Assembly: GCA_942492025.1 (NCBI GenBank)
Contig: CALODJ010000009.1
Location: 186,001-250,000, forward strand
Origin: JABDQW01 sp942492025
GTDB lineage: Bacteria; Pseudomonadota; Gammaproteobacteria; SZUA-229
Direction: 5' to 3'
Length of the DNA: 64,000 bases
Both the position numbers and the translations under genes were made by a program. Under the pieces are notes generated by a model. The model worked only from the letters and a program-made list of their open reading frames with translations, did not search any database and was not told where the DNA came from. Positions 42,155 to 52,700 of the stretch are shown piece by piece; position 1 is the stretch's first letter, and each line of letters starts with the position of its first letter.

Positions 42155-43030
42155 TTATAGCCAGTATACGAAGATAAACAGGCCCAACCAGACCACATCC
42201 ACGAAGTGCCAGTACCAGGCAACGGCTTCAAACGCGAAGTGGTTGTCTGAGGTGAAGTGACCCTTGATCGCTCGAACCAGCAATACCAGCAGCATGGTCG
42301 TACCAATGGTGACATGCATGCCGTGAAAGCCCGTTAAAATGAAGAACGTGCTTCCGTAAATACCCGAATCCATTGTCAAGCCCAATTCCTTGTAAGCATG
42401 AACGTATTCTTCGACCTGGAAGAACAGGAAGGTTGCGCCCAGAGCAACCGTCGCAGCCAGCCAGATGATTAGCGGCTTGCGGTGATCCTGTCGCAGGGCA
42501 TGATGGGCAATCGTCACGGTCACACTGGACAGCAACAAGATCGCGGTATTGATCGCAGGTAGACCCGCTGGCCCCATGGCTTTTTCCGGACCCGTTACCG
42601 CCGCATTATCCGGATTTGTCAGCAATGGCCATGCCGCTTCAAAGCCTGGCCACAGCAACTCGTGCGTCATCACATTGTTACTGCCGCCAGCAAGCCAGTC
42701 CATGATAAAGACACGTACGTAGAACAGAGCCCCGAAGAAGGCCGCAAAGAACATCACTTCGGAGAAGATGAACCACAACATGCCGATACGGAATGAACGA
42801 TCGACCTGATCGTTGTAGTTGCCCGCCATTGATTCGTCAATGACTGCACCGAACCAGCCGAAAAACAGATAGGCAATCAGTAGAAGGCCAACCGGTAAAA
42901 TAAGGCTTAATTCCCCCGAATGAATCGTGTTAACGGCACCAATCACCGTTGTTGTCAGTGCGATGGTACCGACAATCGGCCATTTACTCGGCTCCGGAAT
43001 AAAGTATTCACCATGATTTGTTGTAGACAT
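42155..43030 (-). CDS. ctaE: Cytochrome c oxidase subunit III
   Basis: The 291-residue product has seven membrane segments and the CoxC motifs: FFGWFGAVIDESMAGNYNDQ, MLWFIFSEVMFFAAFFGALF, INTAILLLSSVTVTIAHHAL, GFHGMHVTIGTTMLLVLLVR and FEAVAWYWHFVDVVWLGLF. It is part of the haem-copper oxidase complex. It follows ctaG by 2 bp. Confidence 0.95.
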   Translation of the reverse strand: MSTTNHGEYFIPEPSKWPIVGTIALTTTVIGAVNTIHSGELSLILPVGLLLIAYLFFGWFGAVIDESMAGNYNDQVDRSFRIGMLWFIFSEVMFFAAFFGALFYVRVFIMDWLAGGSNNVMTHELLWPGFEAAWPLLTNPDNAAVTGPEKAMGPAGLPAINTAILLLSSVTVTIAHHALRQDHRKPLIIWLAATVALGATFLFFQVEEYVHAYKELGLTMDSGIYGSTFFILTGFHGMHVTIGTTMLLVLLVRAIKGHFTSDNHFAFEAVAWYWHFVDVVWLGLFIFVYWL

Positions 43031-43032
43031 TT

Positions 43033-43638
43033 TTATAGTTCCTGGTTTGATTTATGTTTCAGAGATGCTGCTATTTCTTGCGTCCCTGATGGTTTTATAA
43101 AAAAGGTATACGATAGCGCCAGTTGTGATATATCTTCAGGCAGGTTTGGATCAACGACAAAGATAACGGGCATCTGTTTTTCTTCACCCGGTTCCAGCCT
43201 CTGCTCGGTAAAACAGAAACATTCCGTTTTCTGAAAGTACTCGGCGGCCAGCCCGGGAGCCACACTGGGAACAGCCTGACCGGTGATGGCCCGATCCGTG
43301 TTGTTGACTGCGACATACGTAATGCGGGTCGGCTGGCCTGGATGGACTTTGACCGAATGCTGCATCGGCTTGAACTCCCATGGCATACTGTCATTCAGGC
43401 TGGCGATGAACTCGACCTCGATCTCTCTTGAAGTATCCACTTGCAGGCCTTCTGCAAGCGTGATCTGATCGCCGGTCTTGCCGTTGATACCGGTGATGTC
43501 ACAAAAGACATCGTACAAAGGGACCATCGCGAACCCGAAGCCGAACATACCGACGACGACAATCATCAAGCGGGCAATCACTCGAGTATTCGAGTTCCTG
43601 TTTTGTCCGCCGACAGGGTTCGGGTGCGATGTCACTTC
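43033..43638 (-). CDS. ctaG: Cytochrome c oxidase assembly protein CtaG (Cox11)
   Basis: The frame is open to 43734, overlapping coxA by 61 bp. The GTG at 43638, with AAGG seven bases upstream, gives the usual Cox11 length (201 residues) and is preferred. One membrane helix (LMIVVVGMFGFGFAMVPLYD) is followed by VFCDITGINGKTG and the copper motif region TECFCFTEQRLEPGEEKQMP, with the conserved CFCF pair. Cox11 delivers copper to the CuB site of CoxA. Confidence 0.9.
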   Translation of the reverse strand, partial: EVTSHPNPVGGQNRNSNTRVIARLMIVVVGMFGFGFAMVPLYDVFCDITGINGKTGDQITLAEGLQVDTSREIEVEFIASLNDSMPWEFKPMQHSVKVHPGQPTRITYVAVNNTDRAITGQAVPSVAPGLAAEYFQKTECFCFTEQRLEPGEEKQMPVIFVVDPNLPEDISQLALSYTFFIKPSGTQEIAASLKHKSNQEL

Positions 43639-43673
43639 AATACCTTGGCTTAGCGCTTTCTTCGTTCTGACGC

Positions 43674-45266
43674 TTACTTCACCTGCGGCGGTGTTGTAAA
43701 GCTGTGGAATGGAGCCGGCGAAGGCAGTGTCCATTCGAGACCTTCAGCACCTTCCCAAACCTGTGAGGTCGCTTTAACGCCGCCACGCTGAGTCTTCAGT
43801 ACGTTGTAGAGGAAGATCAGCTGTGAGAAGCCAAAGACGAAGGCACCGACAGTAGCCATGGCATTGAATTCAGCGAACTGCAGGCTGTAATCCGGAATAC
43901 GGCGCGGCATGCCGGCCAGACCGACGAAGTGCATCGGGAAGAACAGCACGTTGGCGGAAACGGCGGTCAGCCAGAAGTGCCATTTACCCAGTTTTTCATC
44001 GTACATATTACCGGTCCACTTGGGAATCCAGTAGTAAACACCGGCCATGATACCGAAGGCCGCACCGGTGACCAGAACGTAGTGGAAGTGAGCCACGACG
44101 AAGTAGGTATCGTGATACTGGAAGTCAGCCGGTGCGATACACAGCATCAGTCCGGTGAAACCACCGATGGTGAACAGAAAAATAAAGGCAATGGCGAACA
44201 GCATCGGCGTTTCAAACGTCATTGAACCTTTCCACATGGTGCTGACCCAGTTGAACACTTTTACCCCGGTCGGGATTGCGATCAACATGGTGGCGTACAT
44301 GAAGAACAGTTCACCAGCGACGGGCATACCCGTGGTGAACATGTGATGCGCCCAGACGATAAATGACAGGAAAGCGATCGATGCGGTTGCATACACCATT
44401 GAGCTGTAACCGAAGATTCTCTTGCGGGCAAAGGTCGGTACGATCTGGGAGATAATGCCGAACGACGGCAGGATCATGATGTAGACCTCGGGATGACCGA
44501 AGAACCAGAAGACGTGCTGGAACAGCACCGGGTCACCGCCGCCGGCAGCATTGAAGAAGCTGGTGCCGAAGTGACGGTCAGTTAACATCATGGTGACGAC
44601 TCCGGCGAGTACTGGCATGACCGCGATCAGCAGGTAGGCGGTAATGAACCAGGTCCAGACAAAGATCGGCATCTTCATGTAAGTCATGCCCGGCGCGCGC
44701 ATGTTCATGATGGTGGCGATGATGTTGATCGCACCCATGATCGAAGAGATACCCATCATGTGGACCGAGAAGATAAAGAAGTCAGTGCTGCTGGGGCCGT
44801 AGGTGGTGGACAAGGGGGCATAGAATGTCCAGCCAAAGTTGGGCGCAGAGCCCATACCCATGAGGCTCATCACCAGGCTGGCGATCAGCAGGCCAAAAGC
44901 GCCAGGCAGCAGCCAGAAACTCCAGTTGTTCATGCGTGGCAATGCCATATCTGGAGCGCCGATCATCATCGGTACCATCCAGTTGGCCAGGCCAACAAAT
45001 GCCGGCATGATGACGCCAAAGACCATGATCAGGCCGTGCAGTGTGGTCATCTGGTTGAAAAACTCCGGCTCGATCAGCTGCAACCCGGGTTGGAACAGCT
45101 CGGCACGAATAACCAGTGCGAGCGAACCCCCGATAAAAAACATAATGAAACTGAACCACAGGTACATGGTTCCGATGTCTTTATGGTTGGTACTGAATAA
45201 CCAGCGGCCTAAACCGGTTGGCTTGTGATCATGATGTTCATGCGTTTCTTCGATAACAGCGCTCAT
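43674..45266 (-). CDS. ctaD: Cytochrome c oxidase subunit I
   Basis: The 530-residue product has twelve membrane helices and all metal-ligand regions of the A-type oxidase: FFNQMTTLHGLIMVFGVIMP with the low-spin haem His, FWFFGHPEVYIMILPSFGII with the Tyr-linked His (cross-link ligand), FIVWAHHMFTTG with the CuB His pair, and FVVAHFHYVLVTGAAFG with the two haem His residues. It is the catalytic subunit reducing oxygen to water and pumping protons. Confidence 0.95.
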   Translation of the reverse strand: MSAVIEETHEHHDHKPTGLGRWLFSTNHKDIGTMYLWFSFIMFFIGGSLALVIRAELFQPGLQLIEPEFFNQMTTLHGLIMVFGVIMPAFVGLANWMVPMMIGAPDMALPRMNNWSFWLLPGAFGLLIASLVMSLMGMGSAPNFGWTFYAPLSTTYGPSSTDFFIFSVHMMGISSIMGAINIIATIMNMRAPGMTYMKMPIFVWTWFITAYLLIAVMPVLAGVVTMMLTDRHFGTSFFNAAGGGDPVLFQHVFWFFGHPEVYIMILPSFGIISQIVPTFARKRIFGYSSMVYATASIAFLSFIVWAHHMFTTGMPVAGELFFMYATMLIAIPTGVKVFNWVSTMWKGSMTFETPMLFAIAFIFLFTIGGFTGLMLCIAPADFQYHDTYFVVAHFHYVLVTGAAFGIMAGVYYWIPKWTGNMYDEKLGKWHFWLTAVSANVLFFPMHFVGLAGMPRRIPDYSLQFAEFNAMATVGAFVFGFSQLIFLYNVLKTQRGGVKATSQVWEGAEGLEWTLPSPAPFHSFTTPPQVK

Positions 45267-45305
45267 ATTTGCCCCTTCGTATCTGTTCGTTATCTGTAAA
45301 AGTGT

Positions 45306-46418
45306 TTAACGTGCAGCCTTGATGTCGGCTGGCTGTGTCACATCACCGGTATCATTGCCCCAGGCGTTACGTTCATACGTCACAACCGCTGCAATGTCGG
45401 CGTCATTCAATTGCGCACCGAAGGCCTGCATCGCTGTGCCGGAAACACCGTTGATGATAATGTCGATATGTTTGGCAATGTCGCCCATAGCAACTGCACT
45501 GCCTTTCAGACCAGGGAACATGGGGGGCAGGCCTTCGCCGTTAACCTGATGACACGCTGCACAGGCCGTCTTGTAGACTTTTTCACCCTGAGCCATCAGT
45601 TCCGCCTGGGTATAGGTTTTATCAGCGCTGGCCGCTTCTTCTGCAGCCAGTGCCTTCTTGGTGTTGAGCCAGGCGACATAATCCTCTTCAGACTTGACCT
45701 CAACGACGACCGGCATGAAGCCGTGGTTCTGGCCACACAGCTCGGCGCATTTGCCACGGTATATACCAGGCTCGGAAACTTCCACCCAGCTCTCATTGAT
45801 GAAACCCGGGATCGAGTCTTTCTTGACGCCAAAGGCGGGCACCCACCAGGCGTGGATCACGTCATTCGAGGTGAACAGCAACCGCACCTTTTTATTGGTT
45901 GGAATAACCAGTTTGTTGTCCACTTCGAGCAGGTAGTTGTCAGTTTTTTCTGCCTCACCTTTGATCTGTTCGATCGGCGTGGTCAGGTTACTGAAAAAGC
46001 TGACATCTTCGCCCAGGTAGTCGTAGTGCCATTTCCATTGATAACCGGTGACCTTGATCGACATGTCGGAATTCGAAGTATCTTCCATAGCCAATAGAAC
46101 CTTGGTAGCGGGAATGGCCATGGCAATAAGAATCAGAAACGGGATGACCGTCCAGACCACTTCGACCGTGGTGTTTTCGTGGAACGAGGCGGGAACAGCA
46201 CCCTTGGATTTACGATGTTTGACTATCGAGTATATCATCGCACCAAAAACGACAATGCCAATGACAACGCAAATCCACATCACCATCGTGTGGATTTCAT
46301 AGGCACCCTGGCTGAAAGAGGTCACGCCGGGTTTCATGTTCAGCTGGAGATCCGCGGCCGCCAGACCACTCACCAGCATTAGAACCAGAAATCCGGCAAC
46401 ACGGGTTGCTGCTCTCAT
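45306..46418 (-). CDS. ctaC: Cytochrome c oxidase subunit II with fused cytochrome c domain (caa3 type)
   Basis: The ATG at 46418 follows CAGGAG; the frame is open to 46448. A signal peptide (MRAATRVAGFLVLMLVSGLA) and two membrane helices precede the CuA domain: DVIHAWWVPAFGVKKDSIPG, YRGKCAELCGQNHGFMPVV with the CuA Cys pair, Glu, His and Met. The C-terminus is a cytochrome c domain with CAACH and a Met ligand in PPMFPGL. This caa3-type fusion accepts electrons directly. It is the first gene of the operon. Confidence 0.95.
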   Translation of the reverse strand: MRAATRVAGFLVLMLVSGLAAADLQLNMKPGVTSFSQGAYEIHTMVMWICVVIGIVVFGAMIYSIVKHRKSKGAVPASFHENTTVEVVWTVIPFLILIAMAIPATKVLLAMEDTSNSDMSIKVTGYQWKWHYDYLGEDVSFFSNLTTPIEQIKGEAEKTDNYLLEVDNKLVIPTNKKVRLLFTSNDVIHAWWVPAFGVKKDSIPGFINESWVEVSEPGIYRGKCAELCGQNHGFMPVVVEVKSEEDYVAWLNTKKALAAEEAASADKTYTQAELMAQGEKVYKTACAACHQVNGEGLPPMFPGLKGSAVAMGDIAKHIDIIINGVSGTAMQAFGAQLNDADIAAVVTYERNAWGNDTGDVTQPADIKAAR

Positions 46419-46485
46419 GTTAACTCCTGAATAAGTATATTTTTTCATTTGTATTTTTTGTATATTTGCCAGGGACTTAGGTGTA

Positions 46486-46498
46486 TTGACTTAGTCAA
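46486..46498. promoter_or_regulatory. 13-bp palindrome upstream of the cox operon
   Basis: TTGACT-T-AGTCAA is a perfect dyad about 70 bp before coxB. It is in the promoter region, which is otherwise AT-rich, and may be an operator or a -35 region overlap. No regulator can be named. Confidence 0.35.
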
Positions 46499-47220
46499 AA
46501 CATGATCAAACTGAGTGAAACTACACAAAAATTGCCGCAAAGCAAACGCGCGTATCGTAATAGTAAAGTGCCTTGATTACAAGTGTAAATGACAAGTATT
46601 CTTATTATATTAAGCTCTACTTATATACTGATATAGGCTTGGCCATCGACAGCTTACTTGAAGACTGCGTCAATATTCGGCAACTATCCGACAGTCAATC
46701 AGGCCAGGCGAACAGGCGCACAGTTTACTAGCGATATCAGAACACTAACGGTAGTGATGTCCGGCGTCCCATCAAGGAAGCAAATACCAACCGAATCATT
46801 CAGCAAACGTGATACCAAGATCCAGAATAGCGGACGAGATACATAAATTGCAGTGGTCTGGATTGAACCCGAAAGACAAAATCGGACTGACTCGCTGTCG
46901 GTAAGGCCAGACCAGACCTGGTTACATTCAGCCGCACGATACAGGTCAAAGACTCTCGCATAGACGTAAGGTGTGCAAAGAAAAAGAATTGAAACGATCG
47001 ATTTCTTAAAACGATTATTTGGCGGCCAGCGCATTTGCGAGAAACTCACGGTCAACCATAGACTCTCATCCGTTGTGGCCATGCGAGATCGGACAATAGC
47101 TGACAGATCAAATCTGCGGGCTACACATGAATGGAGGATGACCTTATATATATGCGACTGAGCTCCGGAGAACAGGCTGACGCGAACAGGGCGCCAGGCC
47201 TCTTGCTTTTAACATACGCG

Positions 47221-47248
47221 ATTTAACATAATATACATTATGCGCAAT
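47221..47248 (-). other. dif: dif-like chromosome dimer resolution site
   Basis: Read on the minus strand the 28 bases consist of an XerC arm ATTGCGCATAA, a central TGTATA and an XerD arm TTATGTTAAAT. From recall, the E. coli dif has GGTGCGCATAA, TGTATA, TTATGTTAAAT, so 26 of 28 bases agree and only the two outermost XerC-side bases differ. This is the site where XerC/XerD with FtsK resolve chromosome dimers at the replication terminus. It lies in a gene-free zone. KOPS-like octamers on either side point to it. Confidence 0.9.
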
Positions 47249-47404
47249 GAATACTGTCCGTAACAGGCCACAGGGTCCCATGGAACAACCGGCATAACGC
47301 CCAAACGGTCACGCCTGCACTGCCGCGCTGCTGGTGTTTTTATTCACATAACAAGCGGATAATATACGATAGCATCTGACAACCCGGAAAACACCGAACA
47401 GCCC

Positions 47405-47926
47405 ATGCAACTCATGAATCAAACCAGCATTGCAGTATTCACCAGAATCCTGTCCATCATGCTACTCACCGTTTTTATCAATCCGGTGGCACTGGCATCC
47501 AAAGCACCGCCTTTTGAACTGCCCAGCGACTCGGGTCAGTTCTCACTGGAGCAGTACCGTAAACAGGTCGTGTACGTAGACTTCTGGGCCTCCTGGTGCG
47601 TTCCCTGTCGGCATGCCTTTCCCTGGCTGAATGAGATGCAGGCGCGCTATGGTGAAGATGGCTTCAAAATCATCGCCATCAACCTCGACAAAGATAAAGC
47701 CATGGCGCAGAAATTTCTGAAGCTGATCCCTGCATCTTTCGAAATCGCCTATGACCCGGAAGGCACCGTCGCCGACCTGTACAAGCTCAAGGTCATGCCC
47801 AGCTCCTACCTGATCGACCAGGAAGGCAACCTGATACATAAACACAAGGGATTCAAGCCCAGCGACGGTGACCGTATGGAAGACATGATAAAAAAACTAC
47901 TCGAATCTGACAAGATTAATAAATAA
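47405..47926 (+). CDS. TlpA-family periplasmic thiol:disulfide oxidoreductase
   Basis: Start ATG 47405 gives an N-terminal signal (IAVFTRILSIMLLTVFINPV, ending ALA). The mature part is a TlpA/ResA-like thioredoxin: KAPPFELPSDSGQFSLEQYR, VYVDFWASWCVPCRHAFPWL with the active-site CVPC, and LKVMPSSYLIDQEGNLIHKH with the cis-Pro. It reduces disulfides in the periplasm, probably during cytochrome or copper-protein maturation; no partner is adjacent. An ATG three codons later is an alternative start. Confidence 0.85.
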   Translation: MQLMNQTSIAVFTRILSIMLLTVFINPVALASKAPPFELPSDSGQFSLEQYRKQVVYVDFWASWCVPCRHAFPWLNEMQARYGEDGFKIIAINLDKDKAMAQKFLKLIPASFEIAYDPEGTVADLYKLKVMPSSYLIDQEGNLIHKHKGFKPSDGDRMEDMIKKLLESDKINK

Positions 47927-48114
47927 TTACAAATACTTATAACGAAGTATTAATGTTATTTATAATTAAATGACAGCTCTGTATAAGTCGTCCTATGCTA
48001 TTGGCTACGACCGTATTTCAACCCTGGTAGATCACCACGCGTATATATACCATCACGCCAGTGACAGAATTGCTGACCCGTATTTGCCGTTCTTCCGAAT
48101 CCCATGAACAGCAG

Positions 48115-48397
48115 TTAGTCCGCATTTCTCACCAGGATCACGGGAGCAGGCGCAGGATTCGTGTTCGTAAGCGCCGCTCTGGAGCGAAAAGCGTAGCAAT
48201 AGCTTGGGCGAAGCGACCGTAGGGTGCGCCGTGCGCACCGAAACAGCCCAGCACACTGAAGATTCACGGTGCGCACGGCGCACCCTACGATCTCATGCAA
48301 ACCAAGACCAGCCTGAACCGTGATAGGCAGGCTTGAATAACACACGGTGTTTTTGATCATCCGAGCTTCACTCCAAAAAACCAATGCCTTACCAGTA
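48115..48397 (-). repeat. Family A repeat, copy 4 (right end lost)
   Basis: Begins TTAGTCCGCATTTCTCACC and contains ATCACGGGAGCAGGCGCAGG and the internal inverted repeat (48219-48288). It ends abruptly after CCTTACCAGTA at about 48397, three bases before the stop codon of the DUF218 gene, so the right end is missing. TTAG instead of CTAG borders the left end. Confidence 0.85.
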
Positions 48398-48399
48398 GG

Positions 48400-49089
48400 C
48401 TAAGCCGCTGGCGAAAGTTGTGATATCTCCTCATCGCGCGGGGTAAAGACAAAACGCGCATAAAGGTAAGCAACCGCCTCACTAACGACCGCACGCACCC
48501 CGCTACTCCAGGTCCACCAGTCATCTGCATCATAGTCTTCAGGGGTCGCGGCGATTACACCAACCTTGATTTTGTCTCCGACTGCGATCTGAAATAGCCA
48601 CTGTGTCCGACGGGCATGGGGCCCAAGAGAAACCACATCTAGCGAATTGATCGCCATGTTCGATTGCGATAACCAAGATTTAAGCGCCAGGGCAGACGCG
48701 AATGTTCTGTCTGTACGCACCACTGGTGTGGGGACCGATACTATTTTGTCCTGCTTAATTCCAAGTTCCCGTAATGTCGCTGCGGCCACTTCGGCCTGGG
48801 TTGAAAACTCTGATAAGTGAGAGCCTTTTTGCAGTGGAATACCGGTAGTAACGATAAGTTGATAGTCGTGTTCATTGAACAAGGGGATTGCCTGACTCAC
48901 TGCGTAATCCGGCATCCACCCTTCCACAACCAGAATCTCACCGTGCGTGGGAGAACTCGTGGCTAAGAAGGGATAAATTTGCCGACTGAGGTAAAGAAGC
49001 GAAGCGCCCATTATCGCCAACACGAGCAGCCAACCTTGCCAAGTGAGCGTCCATATTTCTTTACGTTTACGCAGACTCCAGTAGGTCAT
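48400..49089 (-). CDS. DUF218/YdcF-like membrane protein
   Basis: Start at 49089 (GGGAGCAAAG upstream) is preferred over the frame start at 49113. A membrane anchor (WLLVLAIMGASLLYLS) precedes a DUF218-like domain: HGEILVVEGWMPDYAVSQAI, YQLIVTTGIPL, STQAEVAAATLRELGI, and VVSLGPHARRTQWLFQIAV. DUF218 proteins (SanA/ElyC/YdcF) have envelope roles that are poorly defined. Its last codons (LSPAA) lie at the broken edge of a family A repeat, so the C-terminus may have been changed by that rearrangement. Confidence 0.65.
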   Translation of the reverse strand: MTYWSLRKRKEIWTLTWQGWLLVLAIMGASLLYLSRQIYPFLATSSPTHGEILVVEGWMPDYAVSQAIPLFNEHDYQLIVTTGIPLQKGSHLSEFSTQAEVAAATLRELGIKQDKIVSVPTPVVRTDRTFASALALKSWLSQSNMAINSLDVVSLGPHARRTQWLFQIAVGDKIKVGVIAATPEDYDADDWWTWSSGVRAVVSEAVAYLYARFVFTPRDEEISQLSPAA

Positions 49090-49765
49090 CTTTGCTCCCG
49101 TTAAGCATCGCAAGATGTGCAGACGCAGCCTAGGTCAGCTGAGCAAACACCCGTCATAGCCACATTATAGTATATCGCCCGTAAGTGGATGCCCCCTTAG
49201 GATATCAGGGGACAGCATACCTAAGCCAAAGCGCGCGTTATCAGCAATTGTAAATAAGTATACTGTCCCCAGAATTCGTAATTGCGACATACCTGCACGC
49301 ATACGCGGCTGTATGTAACAAATCTTTGACACCCGGGGAAGCGGGCATCCACTGTTTTAATCACTGGATGCCTACAGAATACATCCATGTAAATCTGCTC
49401 CAAGCAGATTTCATCCGGCTAAAAACATGCCGGAATGACGGTGTTTAACAGTGTATATATTCAAGTCCAAATGTCGTTGAAACAGGAATAAAGCTGCGTT
49501 GTAAGGTTGTGTTAGCTAGCTTCGCGATTATCATTCCTGACAGCAATGTAAGAAACAGTCATCCGGGGACTTCGATCGTGTGAGTCATCATGGGGTGGCG
49601 CCTCTCCTTATTCAGACCGAGTCATCGATGATGCTATCGCATGTCGACACGATCCACGTTTTTACTCAATGTTTATTTGTTGCAGCGGCTTTAGCCGCGA
49701 ACATGTAAAATCAACGGTTCGCATCTACTGAAACATTTATTCACTATTTACTGTTAACAGCTTCC
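49090..49765. other. Gene-free spacer with inverted repeats upstream of mfd
   Basis: No gene. An inverted repeat with arms GGGGACAGCATAC (49208-49220) and GTATACTGTCCCC (49258-49270) is of a type found in many dispersed bacterial repeats. Further on, hairpins such as GGATGC around 49370, AAATCTGCTCCAAGCAGATTT near 49392 and GCGGCTTTAGCCGC (49685) occur. These look like repeat remnants rather than a gene. mfd begins with GTG and only a weak ribosome site. Confidence 0.5.
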
Positions 49766-52700
49766 GTGTCCGATCTGCTTAAGCTACCTCTGCCAAGAAC
49801 ATCTGCCCAATCCGCACGCTGGTGCCGCCTGTACGGCAGCTCGCTGGCGCTGGCCACCGTCGAGGCGGCGCAGAAACACACCCAGGGCCCGGTGGTGCTG
49901 GTGGTGGACGACCTCGCCCACGCCAGCCAGTTGCACGCTGAAATCGACTTCTACAGCAGCAATCAGCACCCGATCCTGCATCTGCCCGACTGGGAAACCC
50001 TGCCCTACGACGTGTTCTCGCCGCACCAGGACATCATCTCCGAGCGCCTGAAAACACTGCACGCACTGCCAAATATTCAGCCCGGCAACATCCTGATACT
50101 GCCGGTGAATGCGCTACTGCAGAAACTCACACCACGGCACTATATCGATCAGCACGTACTGCTGTTGCGGCTCGGCGACACGCTGAACATTGACTCATTC
50201 AGGCGCAATCTCGAAGCCAGTGGGTATTCCAACGTCTCCCAGGTGATGGAGCATGGCGAATTCGCGGTCAGGGGTTCGATCATTGACCTCTACCCTGCCG
50301 GCAGCAACCTGCCCTATCGCATCGACCTGCTCGACGATGAGATCGAGTCTATCCGCAGCTTCAATCCATCCGACCAGCGCACGCTGGAAAAGACCGACCG
50401 CATCGAACTGTTACCCGCACGGGAATTTCCCACCGACAAAGACGCGATCAAACGCTTCCGCGAGCGCTATCGTGAACAGATCGCCGGCGACCCGCTGGCC
50501 AGCCTGATCTACAACAATGTCAGTGACGGCCTGATACCCGCCGGCATTGAGTATTATTTACCGCTATTTTTTGACCGGCTGGAGACCATCTTCGATTACC
50601 TGCCGGTAAAAGCTCTGTTCATCCTGCCAGAACAGCTCCAGGCTGACATCGATGCAATCTGGCTCAATCTTGAGGAACGTTACGAACAAAGACGACATGA
50701 CATCGAACGCCCGCTGCTGCCGCCAGACAGACTGTTTTTGCGTGCGGATGCTGTCACACAGCGTATCGACCAGCTCACCAGCGTCGTTAGCTCGACCCGC
50801 AAGAGCACGGATGCAGCGCACAACCTCGAGGTCACGGCCCCACCCGAGTTGCTGTTGCAGACGCAATCGCAGCAACCGGCCAAGACCTTTATCGACTACC
50901 TCAATCACTATTCGGGTCGGATCCTGCTGGTTGCAGAAACCGCCGGTCGTCGCGAAGCCCTGAACGAGTTGCTGCGCGACAATCACCTGCACGCTCAGGC
51001 CTGCAACACATGGCGGGATTTCCTGCTAAGCACCGAGCAGCTTTGCATCACCGTGGCTGAAATTGGCCATGGCCTGTTGTTACAGCGTCCCGCGATCAGC
51101 GTCATCACCGAGCCGCAGATCTTCGGCCAGCGGGTATCGCAGCAGCGCAGACGGAAACGGGCCACACTGGACGCCGACGCGGTGATTCGCAACCTGACCG
51201 ATTTGCATATCGGTTCACCGGTGGTGCATATCGATTACGGTATCGGACGTTATCTCGGTCTGCAGCAGCTCGAAGGCAGCAATGACATGCAGGCCGAGTA
51301 CCTGACCATCGAATACGCCGGCGGCGACAAGCTGTATGTACCGGTGACTTCGCTGCATTTAATCAGCCGCTATACCGGCGCTTCTGAAGAGAGTGCGCCG
51401 CTTCACCGCCTTGGCAGCGATCAGTGGCAACGCGCCAAAAAGAAAGCCGCCATAAAAGCGGCAGACGTCGCCGCCGAACTGCTCGACGTACACGCGCGGC
51501 GCGCCGCCACCAGCGGTCACAGCTATAACGTGACACAGGATGAGTACACCAGCTTCGTATCGGCGTTTCCGTTCGAGGAAACACCCGATCAGGAAACCGC
51601 CATCAACAGTGTTATTGGCGATTTGTCGACACCCCATCCAATGGACCGTGTGGTTTGCGGTGACGTTGGCTTCGGCAAAACCGAGGTGGCCATGCGCGCA
51701 GCTTTCATCGTGGCCAACAGCGGCAAGCAGGTGGCGATATTGGTACCGACCACGCTGCTGGCTCAACAGCACTACCAGAACTTCAAGGACCGTTTTGCCG
51801 ACTGGCCAATTCGTGTTGAATGCCTGTCACGCTTCAACAGCAAGAAGAAGCAGGACGCCATCGTCGAGCAGCTCAAGAGCGGCAAGGTCGATGTGGTCAT
51901 CGGGACCCATAAACTGTTGCAGAGCAGTATCAAATTCAGCGACCTCGGCCTGATCATCGTCGATGAAGAACACCGCTTTGGCGTGCGCCACAAGGAAAAA
52001 CTGAAATCGCTGCGCGCCGCGGTTGATATTCTTACCCTGACCGCGACACCGATTCCACGCACACTGAACATGTCACTGGCCGGTGTGCGCGACCTGTCGA
52101 TCATCGCCACACCGCCATTGCAACGGCATTCGATCAATACCTTCGTGACCGAGTGGAATGACCCGCTCATTGTTGAAGCCTGTCTGCGTGAAATCAAACG
52201 CGGTGGCCAGATCTACTTCCTGCACAACGAAGTCAAGACTATCGAAAAAATTGCCGATGACATCAGGCAGCTTGTTCCCGACGCCAGGGTCGAGGTGGCG
52301 CATGGGCAGATGCCGGAGAAACAGCTGGAGCAGGTAATGCTGGATTTCTATCACCAGCGATTCAATATACTGGTGTGCACCACCATCATCGAGAGCGGTA
52401 TCGATGTACCCACCGCGAACACGATCCTCATCAACCGCGCCGACAAGCTCGGACTGGCGCAGCTGCACCAGATCCGCGGCCGCGTCGGCCGTTCGCACCA
52501 CCGTGCCTACGCCTACATGATCACGCCGCCGGCCTCTGTATTGACCGAAGATGCAAAGAAGCGACTGGATGCGATCGAATCGCTGGAAGACCTCGGTGTC
52601 GGCTTTACCCTGGCAACGCACGACCTCGAAATCCGCGGTGCCGGCGAGCTGCTCGGCGAACACCAGAGCGGTCAGATATCCGAGATCGGGTTCAGCCTGT

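Larger units (their letters stand above)
46449..47404. other. Gene-free spacer between cox operon and TlpA gene, containing dif
   Basis: No convincing gene is present. A 127-codon minus-strand frame (46699-47082) has no recognised family. The left part is AT-rich and should hold the cox promoter. At 47221-47248 lies a dif-like site. A gene-free zone around dif is common, since the site must be accessible for XerCD. Confidence 0.5.

Noticed and set aside
45411..46097. 228-codon plus-strand frame opposite coxB
   Set aside because: Antisense shadow of coxB, which has all CuA and haem motifs.
46699..47082. 127-codon minus-strand frame between the cox operon and dif
   Set aside because: No recognised family, many Ser/Leu/Arg runs as in chance frames, and it lies in the gene-free zone around dif.
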